A DNA stretch of 64,000 nucleotides from positions 85,293,029-85,357,028 of the forward strand of contig CM043959.1 of NCBI GenBank assembly GCA_014529385.2. The letters run 5' to 3'. Position 1 is the stretch's first letter. Each line of letters opens with the position of its first letter. Of the stretch, positions 23,857-36,690 are shown one piece after another. Source of the stretch: Adiantum capillus-veneris (taxonomy: Eukaryota; Streptophyta; Polypodiopsida; Polypodiales; Pteridaceae). The notes beneath the pieces were generated by a model. It was not told the DNA's origin. It was given only the letters and a program-made list of their open reading frames with translations, and searched no databases. A program made the translations under genes and the position numbers.

Positions 23857-26800
23857 ATGGACTTCGAATCTGGGGAGAAAATACATATGATACTTGACAA
23901 TGAAATCGTTGGTATTGGTTGTGTGTGTAGAACAGATCCAGATTCCACTTGTGGTGGTACAAAGATAGGGCTGGGAAATGTCTCCATACTAGTGGAGGAA
24001 TGCTTGAAGGATGTGGTCCTACCTTTTCCTACAATGGATACTTCATCTCTCCAAGGCTCATTATGGAGTGTTGTTCGATGGTCAAAGCTTCTTTTGCAAC
24101 CTTTTGTATTAAATGGGAACTTAATTGATCCACACGAAAGCTACAATGGTGATGAAGAACATGATCATTCTGATCCTCTAGTTACAGATGCAATACCTAT
24201 GACAAGCCCAGAATTTGAAGCAATGATTCGAGAGTCTTGGAGAAATCAGAGGGTCCTTTTAAAAGATGACACAATGATGCAAACCATGAATGAAGGGACC
24301 ATCTTATATGTATTTCCACATGATTATGTCAACTTTCAGGAACTTGGTCCTGATTGTGTGGGTGTGGGTATTGAAAGAGAAAATGCAAGAATTCATGATG
24401 TGGTTGAAGTGGGTAGCATCACTTTGCTAAAGTGGCCCATCAAGCAGACAACAATGTTGAATGGGATCCCATTACAACGCTTTGTTCCTGTTGATGGCAT
24501 GCATGCTACATATGAGGATGTATCCAACGATGGCAATGTTGGAAAAAAACTTGATGGGAGTAATGTTGTCCAGTTGTCAAGGAAGAGACGATACACTTTC
24601 ATGAACAGGACTCAAAAATCAAAAGCAGCACCAGCTTCGACTTTTTACCTTTCAAACAAATCAATTCAAAGGGTATCATGCATTGATTGTTGTGCACAAA
24701 AATGCTGCCAATTTGCAGATCGTGATATGGTGACAAGGTTACGACAACAATTTTGGGGAGAGTCTCAAAAATCACGCACTAATTATGTTTATGATGTTCT
24801 TTCTATATGTTATTAGAAAGATGAGAAGTCACGATACCAATTCAGGCTAAATGGCTCTATTGTTTGTTGTAGAGCATGGTATGAGCTACATGGAATACCA
24901 AAGACATCATTTTATCGATACAAGGAGAACTTTGAAAATGGTGTGCGCCAATATGTACATGGGAACACATGTACATTGAGAAGGGGACTTCAACATACTA
25001 GTTTAGCAAGAGCACTATTAAACGAGTTTGTGGAAAACAACTCTGAGAAGATGCCACATAGAATTAGAACACTGCTAGATGGCTCAAGAGAGACTCAATT
25101 GGTGATTCCATCAACATACAAACAAGTGGATATTTTATGTGAAATCAACACGACACTTGACCAAATGGGCTATGAGAAGAAGCTATCCCAATCTTCTTTT
25201 GGTAGAATTTGGAACAAAGAGTACCCACATGTCACTTTAACAAAGACGAGTGAGTTCTCTAAGTGCAATATTTGTAGCTCAATCAAGGCAAGGTTAGAAG
25301 CTAAACCTTCTCTTGAAGAGAGAGCTCTTCTCTTGAGGGAGAGAGAAGTTCACATGGCACAACAAAAGAGTTGCAGAAGCCTATATTATGCATGGCGCAC
25401 GTATTCAGAAACTCAACCACAAAAATATGTATGCATAATCCATGATAAGATGGATCAAAAGAAGACTGCCATTCCTAGATTACGCATTGTTCCCAAGGGT
25501 GTGGATTCAGGATATAATCTGCAGGTGGCATTGATTGGCATGATCACTCATGGACATGGAGAAGGTCATTACGGACACTTTGTCTTGAATGGTTTGTGGC
25601 CAGCTGATCCAAATCTTACAATTGGCTCAATTGCTAATTGTTTACATAACCTCAAGAGGATAGATAAGCATCCTCTTGGTGATCTAGTAACAAATGGACT
25701 TCCAAGGAGCAATATTTCACTACTACATGCTTTGAACTCAAGGGATGCTTTGGACTACCATAACTTGAGTGATGGAAAAGAGCCCATTGTGCAGTCGTCA
25801 GAAATTGCAGAAGAGGAATTGGGGTCAACATTTTGCAGATTGCCAGAGAACTTGTTGCTACAATTGGATAATTGTGCAGGGGAAAACAAAAATCGATACT
25901 TATTTGCCTATTTGTCAATGCTTGTTGCAAGGGGTGTTTTCAAAACCATCCAGCTGGGATTTTTAATGGTTGGGCATACACATGAGGACATAGACGCCAT
26001 GTTTAGTAGGTTTTCAGAGAAGTTGAGAGTTACACAAACCTATACTTTGCCACATTTGATGGATACATTAAGAAACAGCTCATCTTCATCTCCAGCTCCA
26101 TTTTTTCTCACAAAGATCCCCGATTTCAAGCAATATTGTGATGGCTATCTTTGTGATGGACAAGACATACTTGTTGGACATTCCAAACCGCTTCAAATCA
26201 GGTTCTTTATGCAGGATGAGACACCAATGATGCAATATAAGGCACATGTAGGTGTATCAAGTTGGAGTGGAAGTATTCGCCTTTGGAAAACAGACACAGA
26301 AGGCAAGCCAATGTTACCACATGGAGATCCACCTCTAGTACAAATGGCGGAGTATGTCAAGGCCCACGAAGAAGTCATTTTGGGGCTAAAGAACTATATA
26401 AAATTTTGGAAAAATTTAGGGAATGGTTCAAGTATTCCGCGATATTATAGACCCGTGATAGATTATTGGAGTAAGGTAATTGAAGAGATTGGAAAAGCAA
26501 TCATATCAGAGGGAGTCTTGTATGAAATGTTTTGGCCAAAAACTCAAGAATATTCTCATCTACAAAGCACTACAATGAATTTGCAACAAGGAGCAGAAAG
26601 ATTCCTAGGCCTTGAAGAGTTGAACGATCATTTTTGTGGGCCTCAACGAGATAGGCCAAGGGAAGAGTTTGACCCTATGTTTGATGTGCACCAAGGTGAC
26701 TTTCTTATGCTTGTTCCGAGTGACACAGAAATCTATCCAGTGTGGCTTGCAATGGCTTTATCTGACATTGATAATGAGCCTACATCACCAAACTACAGAA

Positions 26801-27084
26801 AACTCTTGATTCAATATTGGGCACCTTGCGCGAGAAAAAGTGGGATGACAGATACTCAAGCTTACAGTAATTGTTGGAAGGGTTATTGGGCTGTCAACTA
26901 TAAGGACCCACAAGTGTGGGAAACTATAGATGCAATTGTTTGGTCCTGGAGACCCAACAAAGAAGGACCATTTTCTAGAATAAAGATTCCAGAAAGACAT
27001 GCTCTAAAAGCCAAAGAAGGCCTCACTCGTGCACATCAGCCACACTTGGATCAAAGTTCAGATATGGTATCAAATGTGGAGTAG
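23857..27084 (+). CDS. DUF7869-like, DDE-type transposase candidate with internal TAG
   Basis: One frame of about 1,075 codons with a single in-frame TAG at 24,814-24,816. The open parts are 23,857-24,813 and 24,817-27,084. Residues about 8-88 (VGIGCVCRTDP...LGNVSILVEECL...LPFP) resemble the DUF8039/TNP1-like domain of plant CACTA-related proteins. After the TAG comes a helix-turn-helix-like piece (FRLNGSIVCCRAWYELHGIPK), then CNIC. The core follows: HDKMDQKK (Asp 530/533), QLDNCAGENKN (Asp 671) and MVGHTHEDIDAMFSR (Glu 710, Asp 711), the signature I know from the DUF7869 family. With 38 residues between Asp 671 and Glu 710 it looks like a DDE/RNase H-fold triad. Expected role: nuclear, cutting and joining transposon ends. 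It is divergent from the ParB-like gene across the arrays. The TAG makes it a pseudogene unless it is read through, spliced out or a sequence error. Confidence 0.75.
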
Positions 27085-28184
27085 AATTATGTGGAGCTTC
27101 TATTGTGACTATACTAGTCAATTTGTAAACAAAATCTTTTTTGTATCTTCCTTTGTTTTATGTAATTTATAGTTATTATTCAAATCCATGTGTTGTACAT
27201 CCTCTTGACTTTTGGTGTTTATCAACACCACAATCCTATGAGATTTTCACTTTATTTACTAGCCACACACCTCAATTTTTCCCACTTTAAGTGGAAAATT
27301 CCCAAATTACATGAATTCGGTCGATTTGGAGATTCCCATAATGTGAGATTTTTACCAAAATACCTAATATGGTCTTTTAATCTAAGCATCATAGGCAATC
27401 ATAAGAAGTAAGAGAGAGGCATAGTGAGAGATAATGAATCATTGATTAGTGTTAATCAAGTCTCATGAGCAAGGAGAAGCTCAAGGACTCCATAGCCACA
27501 CACCTCAAGAGCTCTCACCAAAGAGTGCTCTCAACAAATGACTTGAGAACCCTAATTTCTTTTACACATTGCCTTATGTACCTAGGGTAAAAATATGCAA
27601 TGTCCCGCCACCCAAGGCCTTTAGGGATCACCACTTACTGAATCTGCAACCTGGGCACAGTAACTGACCTATTCTTTACATCTTGGAACTCCCATTGAGC
27701 CCGTAACACATTAAAATATTACAATGGCTTGAAATAAATCGGGAATTTACAATACGTGACAATTTTGGGAAAACGTGGAAAATGTGGAACTCCAATCTTT
27801 ATTGCTTCTTTGCATTCATCCTTAATGTGCATTCATATGTCTTCAATCTTTAGCAGCTTCTGTTAACTGACGTTGACTCAGTTAACACCCCCACTACCTC
27901 AAACCTGACCACCCCCCAACCCCTCCCCCATAACACGAACCACCTTCCTTATCCCAACGCATATAGGAGGAGGGACAATACTCACCAAAGGAACTGCCAA
28001 CACACAAAAAATTCTATGCTCAACTCCCTCCTCTCTACAAAGAAAATGAGTTATCTAAGTCAATAGTCTTGACAGAGTTTGAGCACAAAGAGTCACTCCC
28101 CTTAAAAATGTTAACAAAATGACAATCAAGTGTGGTACTTGAATCAAGTCTCCCTGTAGTTAGAGGCTGCACTCAATGAGAACA
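27085..28184. other. Non-coding right flank of the DDE-like gene
   Basis: No gene and no satellite core seen. A short hairpin, GTTAACTGA/TCAGTTAAC with a 7-base loop, lies at about 27,878-27,902. From about 27,900 the sequence turns C-rich and may be the 5' part of the LINE that follows. A left-right comparison for terminal inverted repeats cannot be made because the left end lies outside the window. Confidence 0.4.
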
Positions 28185-28206
28185 CCCCCCCCCCCCCCCC
28201 CCCCCC
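28185..28206 (+). repeat. Poly-C tract, 22 bases
   Basis: Uninterrupted run of C directly upstream of the LINE endonuclease region. Similar tracts occur at 50,614-50,637, 50,799-50,811, 51,052-51,065 and 53,429-53,441. Confidence 0.95.
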
Positions 28207-28303
28207 AAGACCTTCCCAATTGATGTACACAAGAAAAACAAGTGTTCTCATGTATAGTCTCTAATACCCCTAGTAAGTCCAAAAAAGTCAAAAGTGTGCA
28301 TAA

Positions 28304-31300
28304 ATGAGGGTCTTCTCTTGGAGCATCAAGGGGCATTCAGATCCCCTTAAAGCTAACAAGATCAAAAGCTGTCTCACTTACAACAAAGTTGAGATCATAA
28401 CCCTTCACAAGGTCAAGAATTCACACCCTAAGCTCACACAACGCCTTTGTTCAATCTCAAAAAGTCATACTTGGCTGAGCTCCACCGCTATAGGGTTCCT
28501 AAAGGTAGAGTTCTAGACATATCCTCTTCATTGAAAATCAATAATGAAACCGCTCATGCTGGATCCACTTACATTGCTACCCACTCATCTATCCAATCAG
28601 CTGTATTGTGATCCTAGGCTACGTAGGAGGTTTGGTGGCCAATAGAAGCCTCCTCTAGATTATTCTTAAAGGAATACAAGGAGACGTCATCATGGTGGGA
28701 GACTTTAACATCGTGAAATCTCTAGTAGACAAATATAAATAGCAAGGGAAAATATTAGAAGAGTAGGAAAAACCTCCTAGTAAGATCTAAAGGACCACGT
28801 GGACTTGTGGGATGTAGGACAACAAGGTCAATTCTCATGTAAAAACTACTGCTCCGGGCATCTCACTAGAAAATCCAGGTTAAACAAATGCTACATTTCC
28901 ACATCTCTATCCAATTCCTCCAATGGGGTCAAAGCTAAGGTTATTCACAATTCTTGCATTTAAATCACTACCCCTTGGTAGTCACTAATATGACAAGTCC
29001 AAGAAAATCGAGATTCAGTGGCTCCACAGAGACCCCTCTCTATTCAAGAGAGGGTTCTGTGTGGAGCCATATGATAAAAGATATATGGGTCACACAAATA
29101 CCCAAAATTGTAGCCCCACCTAAACCTGGTCCAAATCCATCCAAGAAACTCAGATAGCTCTAATCAAATTTAGAAAAGAGGTTTCTAAAATCAAGAAGCA
29201 AAGAAAGGAAAAACTATACTTGTCCCTCTCAAAGCTTGAACCCAACCCCTCAACTGACCCTCACATTTAATCCCACAGATGAGAGACCAAGAGGAGATTT
29301 GCTTCCAAACAATCCTTGATGCTCTTAGGGATTGGAGGGTTGGACAAAGAGACGTGCCATCCAAGCATATGTTCGAATTTTGAGGAAAAAACAAATAAAT
29401 GACTCCATCCCCTTCCTCCTCACTCCTTAGGGAAGTGCCTTCTCTAAGAAAGAGAACTTGGAATTTTTCAAAGATCACTTTGTGAGCCTGTCTAGCACTT
29501 CACAAACATTTCTCAGGAAGATGAAGCCTCTACAAAGGTTTATTTGGGCTCATAGGAAAACAATTGTGTCTCTTGAACTCAAACAACTTTGAGAGTCACT
29601 TTTGTCCCTGTAGGATATCTATCTTGCTATCCAGAGCTTGAAACTAAAGAAAATTTCAGGAATGGGTGTGATCCCATTGAGTTCTTTGCCCTAAGAAGAA
29701 TAGAGCAATGTTAAAGAAATAGGATTTGTCTATGGTTTTTTCAAGATCAATTTTGATAAATCTTATGACCACTTGGAGTGGTCCTTTATCCTACAAAGTT
29801 TAGAAAAAAAGGAATGCAATCCTAACCTGCTACAATTTAAAGACACACTCTTTAGCAATGCTAGAGTAAGAGACTCCTTGAGTGGAGTCCTCTAAGAGTA
29901 TTTTGAGGTAAGTAGGACAATAAAGTAGATTTTTTCCCTAGTCCCCACCTCCTTTTTACAGTAGGAGCTAACGGACACAACTGTCTCATAAAAAAACAAT
30001 GCAGCAGTGAATAATAAAAGGGATCCCTCTCCCTAACCAGAGAGCCCAACAATTTCTTTCATAGTTTGCAAATGCCACCAACACCCTGCTATCCAACGAG
30101 GATATCACTCTAAGTCAATTTTGGAAGGCCATGTAGACCTTCTCTATAGCTTCAGGCTCAAGGATAAACCTAAAAAAACTAGAATCCAATCCTCTAGGAC
30201 CCCTCTCTAGGATTTAATATCCTAGAGAGAGGTATCCCAACAACACTGTAAATCTATTAAAGAAGGGGATATTTTTTTATCTAATGGGATCTCCTTTGGT
30301 TTCAATGTATCCTCCAAACAGTTGTTAGACTAGGTCCTTGATCACTTTAGAATAAAATTGCACATACGAAAAGGGATCCAACTCTCTCGAGTTGGAAGAA
30401 TCGTGGTGATCAACCATTTTATCACATCCTACATCCTCTTCTCTCTCTCCCAACTCCCACCTTCATCAAATAAATAATACTATAGAAGCTTCCTTTGGGT
30501 TGGAGACCCTTTCAAAAAGTCAACATCTAAGGTTTGTTGGGACACTTATTGTCTTGCTAAGGAAAAAGAGGTACATGGCATCCATAACATCTTGATTTGG
30601 GCTAGCAAACTCACCATCAATCTAATGATTAAATCCATCATCAACCCCATGCAAGAATGGATGTCTTTATCTTCAAACACCTACAAGAATTATCCTTGGA
30701 GAAACACAATGGGTGGAAATGTTCACTTGAATCTTCATCATGTTTAGAAATTATTCTTTTAAATCCACGGGCTCACGTCTCATAAGAATTCTTTGGGCAC
30801 CTTGTAACAAGTTCAAAAGAAACGTTAGAGTCAAATGGGACTCGGACCATGCTCAAGCTATGAGATACCATGACTCCAATTGGTGGAAGCTTGATCTAAT
30901 CCCTCCCATGACCCCCATGCAAGAAATAACCAAACTTTGAAGTCATAACAAAGGAGCTATATGTTGGAAGTACATGTGGAACATCCAAGAAGGAAGATGG
31001 AAGCATGCAAATGAGCTCATGTTCTCCCATCATCTCCACCCCTAGGATATTTCACTAATTCAAACAAGGTGTGCCCCATTTTCTCATAAGGAGGCTTGAC
31101 ACCTCTTAGTAGTAGACCTTGTTTCCAAAAATCATTTGGATGGGTAGATACATTCATTCTTACCCAGCCAATTCCCACCACCACCATCACCACCACCACC
31201 ACCACCCTCCCCTTAATCCACACCATCTTCAATAGAAGGTGGAACGTCTCTCTAGATTGAAGACAATGGTACTTAAAATTCTTGAGAATATGGTATGTTG

Positions 31301-31720
31301 TTATCCACTCAAAGACATCCACCTTGTTATGATTGATTCTCAAGAAATCCATATGGACAGGAGAGAGAACTCCTCTAGAAACCCTCTCCAATAGGTTTTG
31401 TCCTAGATATGGCTATAATTTGAAAAATATTCTTGACCTCTTTATAAACTACCCTAGGTCTAGAGCCATGTTAAGACCTTTAAGTAAAATCTTTCCTTTT
31501 ACCTCTTCCTGGAAGCAACGCATTCTATGGAGTCATCAAAGTCTTATCATCTTGCTAGAATAGAACTAGGGATGATCTCTTTTGGATTATGTGGAAGGAA
31601 AGGAATAAAGTGTTTTTTGACAAAACTTACTAGACCCAAAGTTTGAGATGCATGTTTGTTGATTTTAATTTTCAAGTGGTCCACACCATGAAGTGAAAAA
31701 GCAAGAGCATGTGCATGTGT
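28304..31720 (+). pseudogene. L1-like LINE ORF2 relic (endonuclease, RT, 3' zinc-finger region)
   Basis: The piece at 28,304 begins MRVFSWSIKGHSDPLK, like the start of plant L1 AP-endonucleases (usual SWNIRGL). A second endonuclease motif, MVGDFNIV, is at about 28,691-28,715 in another frame. The reverse transcriptase shows INFDKSYDHLEWSFI at about 29,748-29,793 and a ruined catalytic box (FANATNTLL for FADDT) at about 30,066, followed by SGSRINLKK. From about 30,390 comes the domain before the LINE zinc finger: RIVVINHFITSYILFSLSQLP, then VCWDTYCLAKEKEGLGIHN. Many stops and frameshifts make it dead. Its 3' half is part of the 2,008-bp triplication. Confidence 0.8.
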
Positions 31721-34700
31721 GTGCAACAATCAAGAAGACAAAAGAAGAGAAGATACAGATTGTGGACTCCTATCACAATAGTGATAAGTGTTATAAGTCC
31801 TTATTTTTTTGTGTAGAATGAATGGTCAGTGTTAGGGTTACAAGTCCTTATTGTTTTGTGTAGAATGAATTGTCATTTATTGTTTGAATGTCCAACACCC
31901 AGGTACGACACACTGGATTTTACCACCCCAACAACCTAGCAGCTAAAGGAAAATGTGCCTTGAAGCTGGGGTGACAATGTTTATATACATACAATACAGG
32001 TAGACAATGATCATCATCATCTACCCAATACCCATGAGTGCTCAATAATGTGCTAACCGCTCTAAAGGTAAGCCGTTTTCTAGAAGATCAACAAGATTAT
32101 TAGTGGTGTGAACCTTGGAAAACTTTAGTTGCTTGTCCTTGAGCACCTTCTGTATAGCTTCAGGCTCAAGGATAAACCTAAAAAAACTAGAATCCAATCC
32201 TCTAGGACCCCTCTCTAGGATTTAATATCCTAGAGAGAGGTATCCCAACAACACTGTAAATCTATTAAAGAAGGGGATATTTTTTTATCTAATGGGATCT
32301 CCTTTGGTTTCAATGTCTCCTCCTAAGAGTTATTAGACTAGGTCCTTGATCACTTTAGAATAAAATTGCACATACGAAAAGGGATCCAACTCTCTCGAGT
32401 TGGAAGAATCGTGGTGATCAACCATTTTATCACATCCTACATCCTCTTCTCTCTCTCCCAACTCCCAGCTTCATCAAATCAAAAATACTGTAGAAGCTTC
32501 CTTTGGGTTGGAGACCCTTTCAAAAAGTCAACATCTAAGGTCTGTCGGGACACATATTGTCTTGCTAACGAAAAAGAGGGACTTGGCATCCATAACATCT
32601 TGATTTGGGCTAGCAAACTCAATATCAATCTAATGATTAAATCCATCATCAACCCCATGCAAGAATGGATGTCTTTATCTTCAAACACCTACAAGAATTA
32701 TCCTTGGAGAAACACAATGGGTGGAAATGTTCACTTGAATCTTCATCATGTTTAGCAATTATTCGTTTAAAGCCACGGGCTCACGTCTCATAACATTCCT
32801 TTGGGCACCTTGTAACAAGTTCAAAAGAAACGGTAGAGTCAAATGGGACTAGGACCATGCTCAAGCTATGAGATACCATGACTCCAATTGGTGGACGCTT
32901 GATCTAATCCCTCCCATGACCCCCATGCAAGAAATTACCACACTTTGAATTCATAACAAAGGAGCTATATGTTGGAAGTACAAGTGGAACATCCAAGAAG
33001 GAAGATGGAAGCATGCAAATGAGCTCATGTTCTCCCATCATCTCCACCCCTAGGATATTTCACTAATTCAAACAAGGTGTGCCCCATTTTCTCATAAGGA
33101 GGCTTGACACCTCTTAGTAGTAGACCTTGTTTCCAAAAATCATTTGGATGGGTAGATAGATTCATTCTTACCCAGCCAATTCCCACCACCACCATCACCA
33201 CCACCACCACCACCCTCCCCTTAATCCACATCATCTTCGATAGAAGGTGAACGGTCTCTCTAGATTGAAGACAATGGTACTTAAAATTCTCCAGAATATG
33301 GTATGTTGTTATCCACTCAAAGACATCCATCTTGTTATGATTGATTCTCAAGAAATCCATATGGACAGGAGAGAGAACTCCTCTAGAAACCCTCTCCAAT
33401 GGGTTTTGTCCTAGATATGGCTATAATTTGCAAAACATTCCTGACCTCTTTATAAACTACCCTAGGTCTAGAGCCATCTTAAGACCTCTAAGTAAAATCT
33501 TGGCTTTTACCCCTTCTTGGAAGCAACGCATTCTATGGAGTCATCAAAGTCTTATCATCTTGCTAGAATAGAACTAGGGTTGATCTCTTTTGGATTATGT
33601 GGAAGGAGAGGAATGAAGTGTTTTTTGACAAAACTTAGTAGACCCATAGTCTGAGATGCATGTTTGTTGATTTTAAATTTCAAGTGGTCCACACCATGAA
33701 GTGAAAAAGCAAGAGCATGTGCATGTGTGTGCAACAATCAAGAAGACAAAAGAAGAGAAGATACAGATTGTGGACTCCTATCACAATAGTGATAAGTGTT
33801 CTAAGTCCTTATTATGTTGTGTAGAATGAATGGTCAGTGTTAGGGTTACAAGTCCTTATTGTTTTGTGTACAATGAATTGTCATTTATTTTTTGAATGTC
33901 CAACACCCAGGTACGACACACTGGATTTTACCACCCCAACAACCTAGCAGCAAGAGGACAATGTGCCTTGAAGCTGGGGTGACAATGTTTATATACATAC
34001 AATATAGGTAGACAATGATCATCATCATCTACCCAATACCCATGAGTGCTCAATAATGTGCTAACCCCTCTAAAGGTAAGCCGTTTTCTAGAAGATCAAC
34101 AAGATTATTAGTGGTGTGAACCTTGGAAAACTTTAGTTGCTTGTCCTTGAGCACCTTCTGTATAGCTTCAGGCTCAAGGATAAACCTAAAAAAACTAGAA
34201 TCCAATCCTCTAGGACCCCTCTCTAGGATTTAATATCCTAGAGAGAGGTATCCCAACAACACTGTAAATCTATTAAATAAGGGGATATTTTTTTATCTAA
34301 TGGGATCTCCTTTGGTTTCAATGTCTCCTCCAAACAGTTATTAGACTAGGTCCTTGATCACTTTAGAATAAAATTTCACATACGAAAAGGGATCCAACTC
34401 TCTCGAGTTGGAAGAATCATGGTGATCAACCATTTTATCACATCCTACATCCTCTTCTCTCTCTCCCAACTCCCACCTTCATCAAATCAACAATACTGTA
34501 GAAGCTTCCTTTGGGTTGGAGACCCTTTCAAAAAGTCAACATCTAAGGTCTGTTGGGACACTTATTGTCTTGCTAAGGAAAAAGAGGGACTTGGCATCCA
34601 TAACATCTTGATTTGGGCTAGCAAACTCACCATCAATCTAATGATTAAATCCATCATCAACCCCATGCAAGAATGGATGTCTTTATCTTCAAACACCTAC

Positions 34701-36080
34701 AAGAATTATCCTTGGAGAAACACAATGGGTGGAAATGTTCACTTGAATCTTCATCATGTTTAGCAATTATTCGTTTAAAGCCACGGGCTCACGTCTCATA
34801 ACATTCCTTTGGGCACCTTGTAACAAGTTCAAAAGAAACGGTAGAGTCAAATGGGACTAGGACCATGCTCAAGCTATGAGATACCATGACTCGCTTGATC
34901 TAATCCCTCCCATGACCCCCATGCAAGAAATTACCACACTTTGAATTCATAACAAAGGAGCTATATGTTGGAAGTACATGTGGAACATCCAAGAAGGAAG
35001 ATGGAAGCATGCAAATGAGCTCATGTTCTCCCATCATCTCCACCCCTAGGATATTTCACTAATTCAAACAAGGTGTGCCCCATTTTCTCATAAGGAGGCT
35101 TGACACCTCTTAGTCGTAGATCTTGTTTCCAAAAATCATTTGGATGGGTAGATAGATTCATTCTTACCCAGCCAATTCCCACCACCACCATCACCACCAC
35201 CACCACCACCCTCCCCTTAATCCACATCATCTTCGATAGAAGGTGGAACGTCTCTCTAGATTGAAGACAATGGTACTTAAAATTCTCCAGAATATGGTAT
35301 GTTGTTATCCACTCAAAGACATCCATCTTGTTATGATTGATTCTCAAGAAATCCATATGGACAGGAGAGAGAACTCCTCTAGAAACCCTCTCCAATGGGT
35401 TTTGTCCTAGATATGGCTATAATTTGCAAAACATTCCTGACCTCTTTATAAACTACCCTAGGTCTGGAGCCATCTTAAGACCTCTAAGTAAAATCTTGGT
35501 TTTTACCCCTTCCTCGAAGCAGCGCATTCTATGGAGTCATCAAAGTCTTATCATCTTGCTAGAATAGAACTAGGGTTGATCTCTTTTCGATTATGTGGAA
35601 GGAGAGGAATAAAGTGTTTTTTGAAAAAACTTACTAGACCCGAAGTCTGAGATGCATGTTTGTTGATACAAAAGAAGAGAAGATACAAATTGTGGACTCC
35701 TGTCACAATAGTGATAAGTGTTCTAAGTCCTTATATTTTTTTGTAGAATGAATGGTCAGTGTTAGGGTTACAAGTCCTTATTGTTTTGTGTAGAATGAAT
35801 TGTCATTTATTGTTTGAATGTCCAGCACCAAGGTACGACACATTGGATTTTACCACCCCAACAACCTAGCAGCTCTGAAGGACAATGTGCCTTCAAGATG
35901 GGGTGACAATGTTTATATACATACAATACAGGTAGACAATGATCATCATCATCTACCCAATACCCATGAGTGCTCAATAATGTGCTAACCTCTTTAAATG
36001 TAAGCCGTTTCCTAGAAGATCAACAAGATTATTAGTGGTGTGAACCTTGGAAAAATTTAGTTGCTTGTCCTTGAGCACTT
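30137..36080 (+). repeat. Tandem triplication of a LINE-copia junction, period 2,008 bp
   Basis: Three copies begin at the shared ACCTTCT.TATAGCTTCAGG at 30,137, 32,145 and 34,153. Both measured periods are 2,008 bp. Each unit contains the LINE 3' half (plus strand), a (CCA)n microsatellite and the end of the copia pol (minus strand, KVHTTNNLVDLLEN). The third copy is shorter (ends about 36,077) because of deletions near 34,893 and 35,665. Past it the copia sequence simply continues. Copies differ by scattered substitutions. Breakpoints share ACCTTCT or ACTTT microhomology. Confidence 0.88.
31174..31207 (+). repeat. (CCA)n microsatellite
   Basis: CCACCACCACCATCACCACC-type run, present once in each 2-kb unit (also 33,183-33,215 and 35,179-35,211). 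On the minus strand it is read as poly-valine inside apparent 124-codon frames, which are artefacts. Confidence 0.9.
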
Positions 36081-36491
36081 TGCGAATGAAGTGATACATA
36101 ATTTACATGATTTTTCTTTTCATGAAACACTGGGTTCTTTGCCAATTGTATAGCACTTTGGCTATCACTATGTAGCATTGCCATCTCAATGTTGATTCAC
36201 AAGTCTCCCACTAGATGAAAAATTCATAAAGCTTCCTTGCAAGCTTCCAAAGCTACAACATATTCAACCTTTATAGTAGAAAAGTTAATGCAACCTTTCA
36301 AACAAGATCGACATGAAATTTCACCTCTAGTGAATTGAAAGACATATCCTAAAGTGGATTCTATCTTGTCCAAGTCTCCTTCATAATCTGCATCGATCTA
36401 ACCAATTACACATGCTTCCTTGATTCTAGATAAAATGCACATATCTTTTGTACCATTCAAATATCTCATAACCTATTTCACTGACTTCCAA

Positions 36492-36690
36492 TGTTCCTTT
36501 CCTAGATTTGACAAAGATCTACTAACTACTTCCACTGTGAAACCAATGCCAGGACGTGTAGCAATCATAGTATACAACAAACTCCCAAATGTTCCTTTCC
36601 TGGATTTGACAAAGATCTACTAACTACTTCCACTGTGAAACCAATGCCAGGACGTGTAGCAATCATAGTATACAACAAACTCCCAAATGC
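36492..36690 (+). repeat. 98-bp tandem duplication inside copia pol
   Basis: TGTTCCTTTCCT.GATTTGAC starts at 36,492 and again at 36,590. The two copies are almost identical, so the duplication is recent relative to the decay of the element. Confidence 0.9.

Noticed and set aside
31017-31391. 124-codon minus-strand frame present three times (also 33,025-33,399 and 35,021-35,395)
   Set aside because: It is antisense to LINE sequence, and its poly-valine stretch is the (CCA)n microsatellite. The three copies come from the 2,008-bp triplication.
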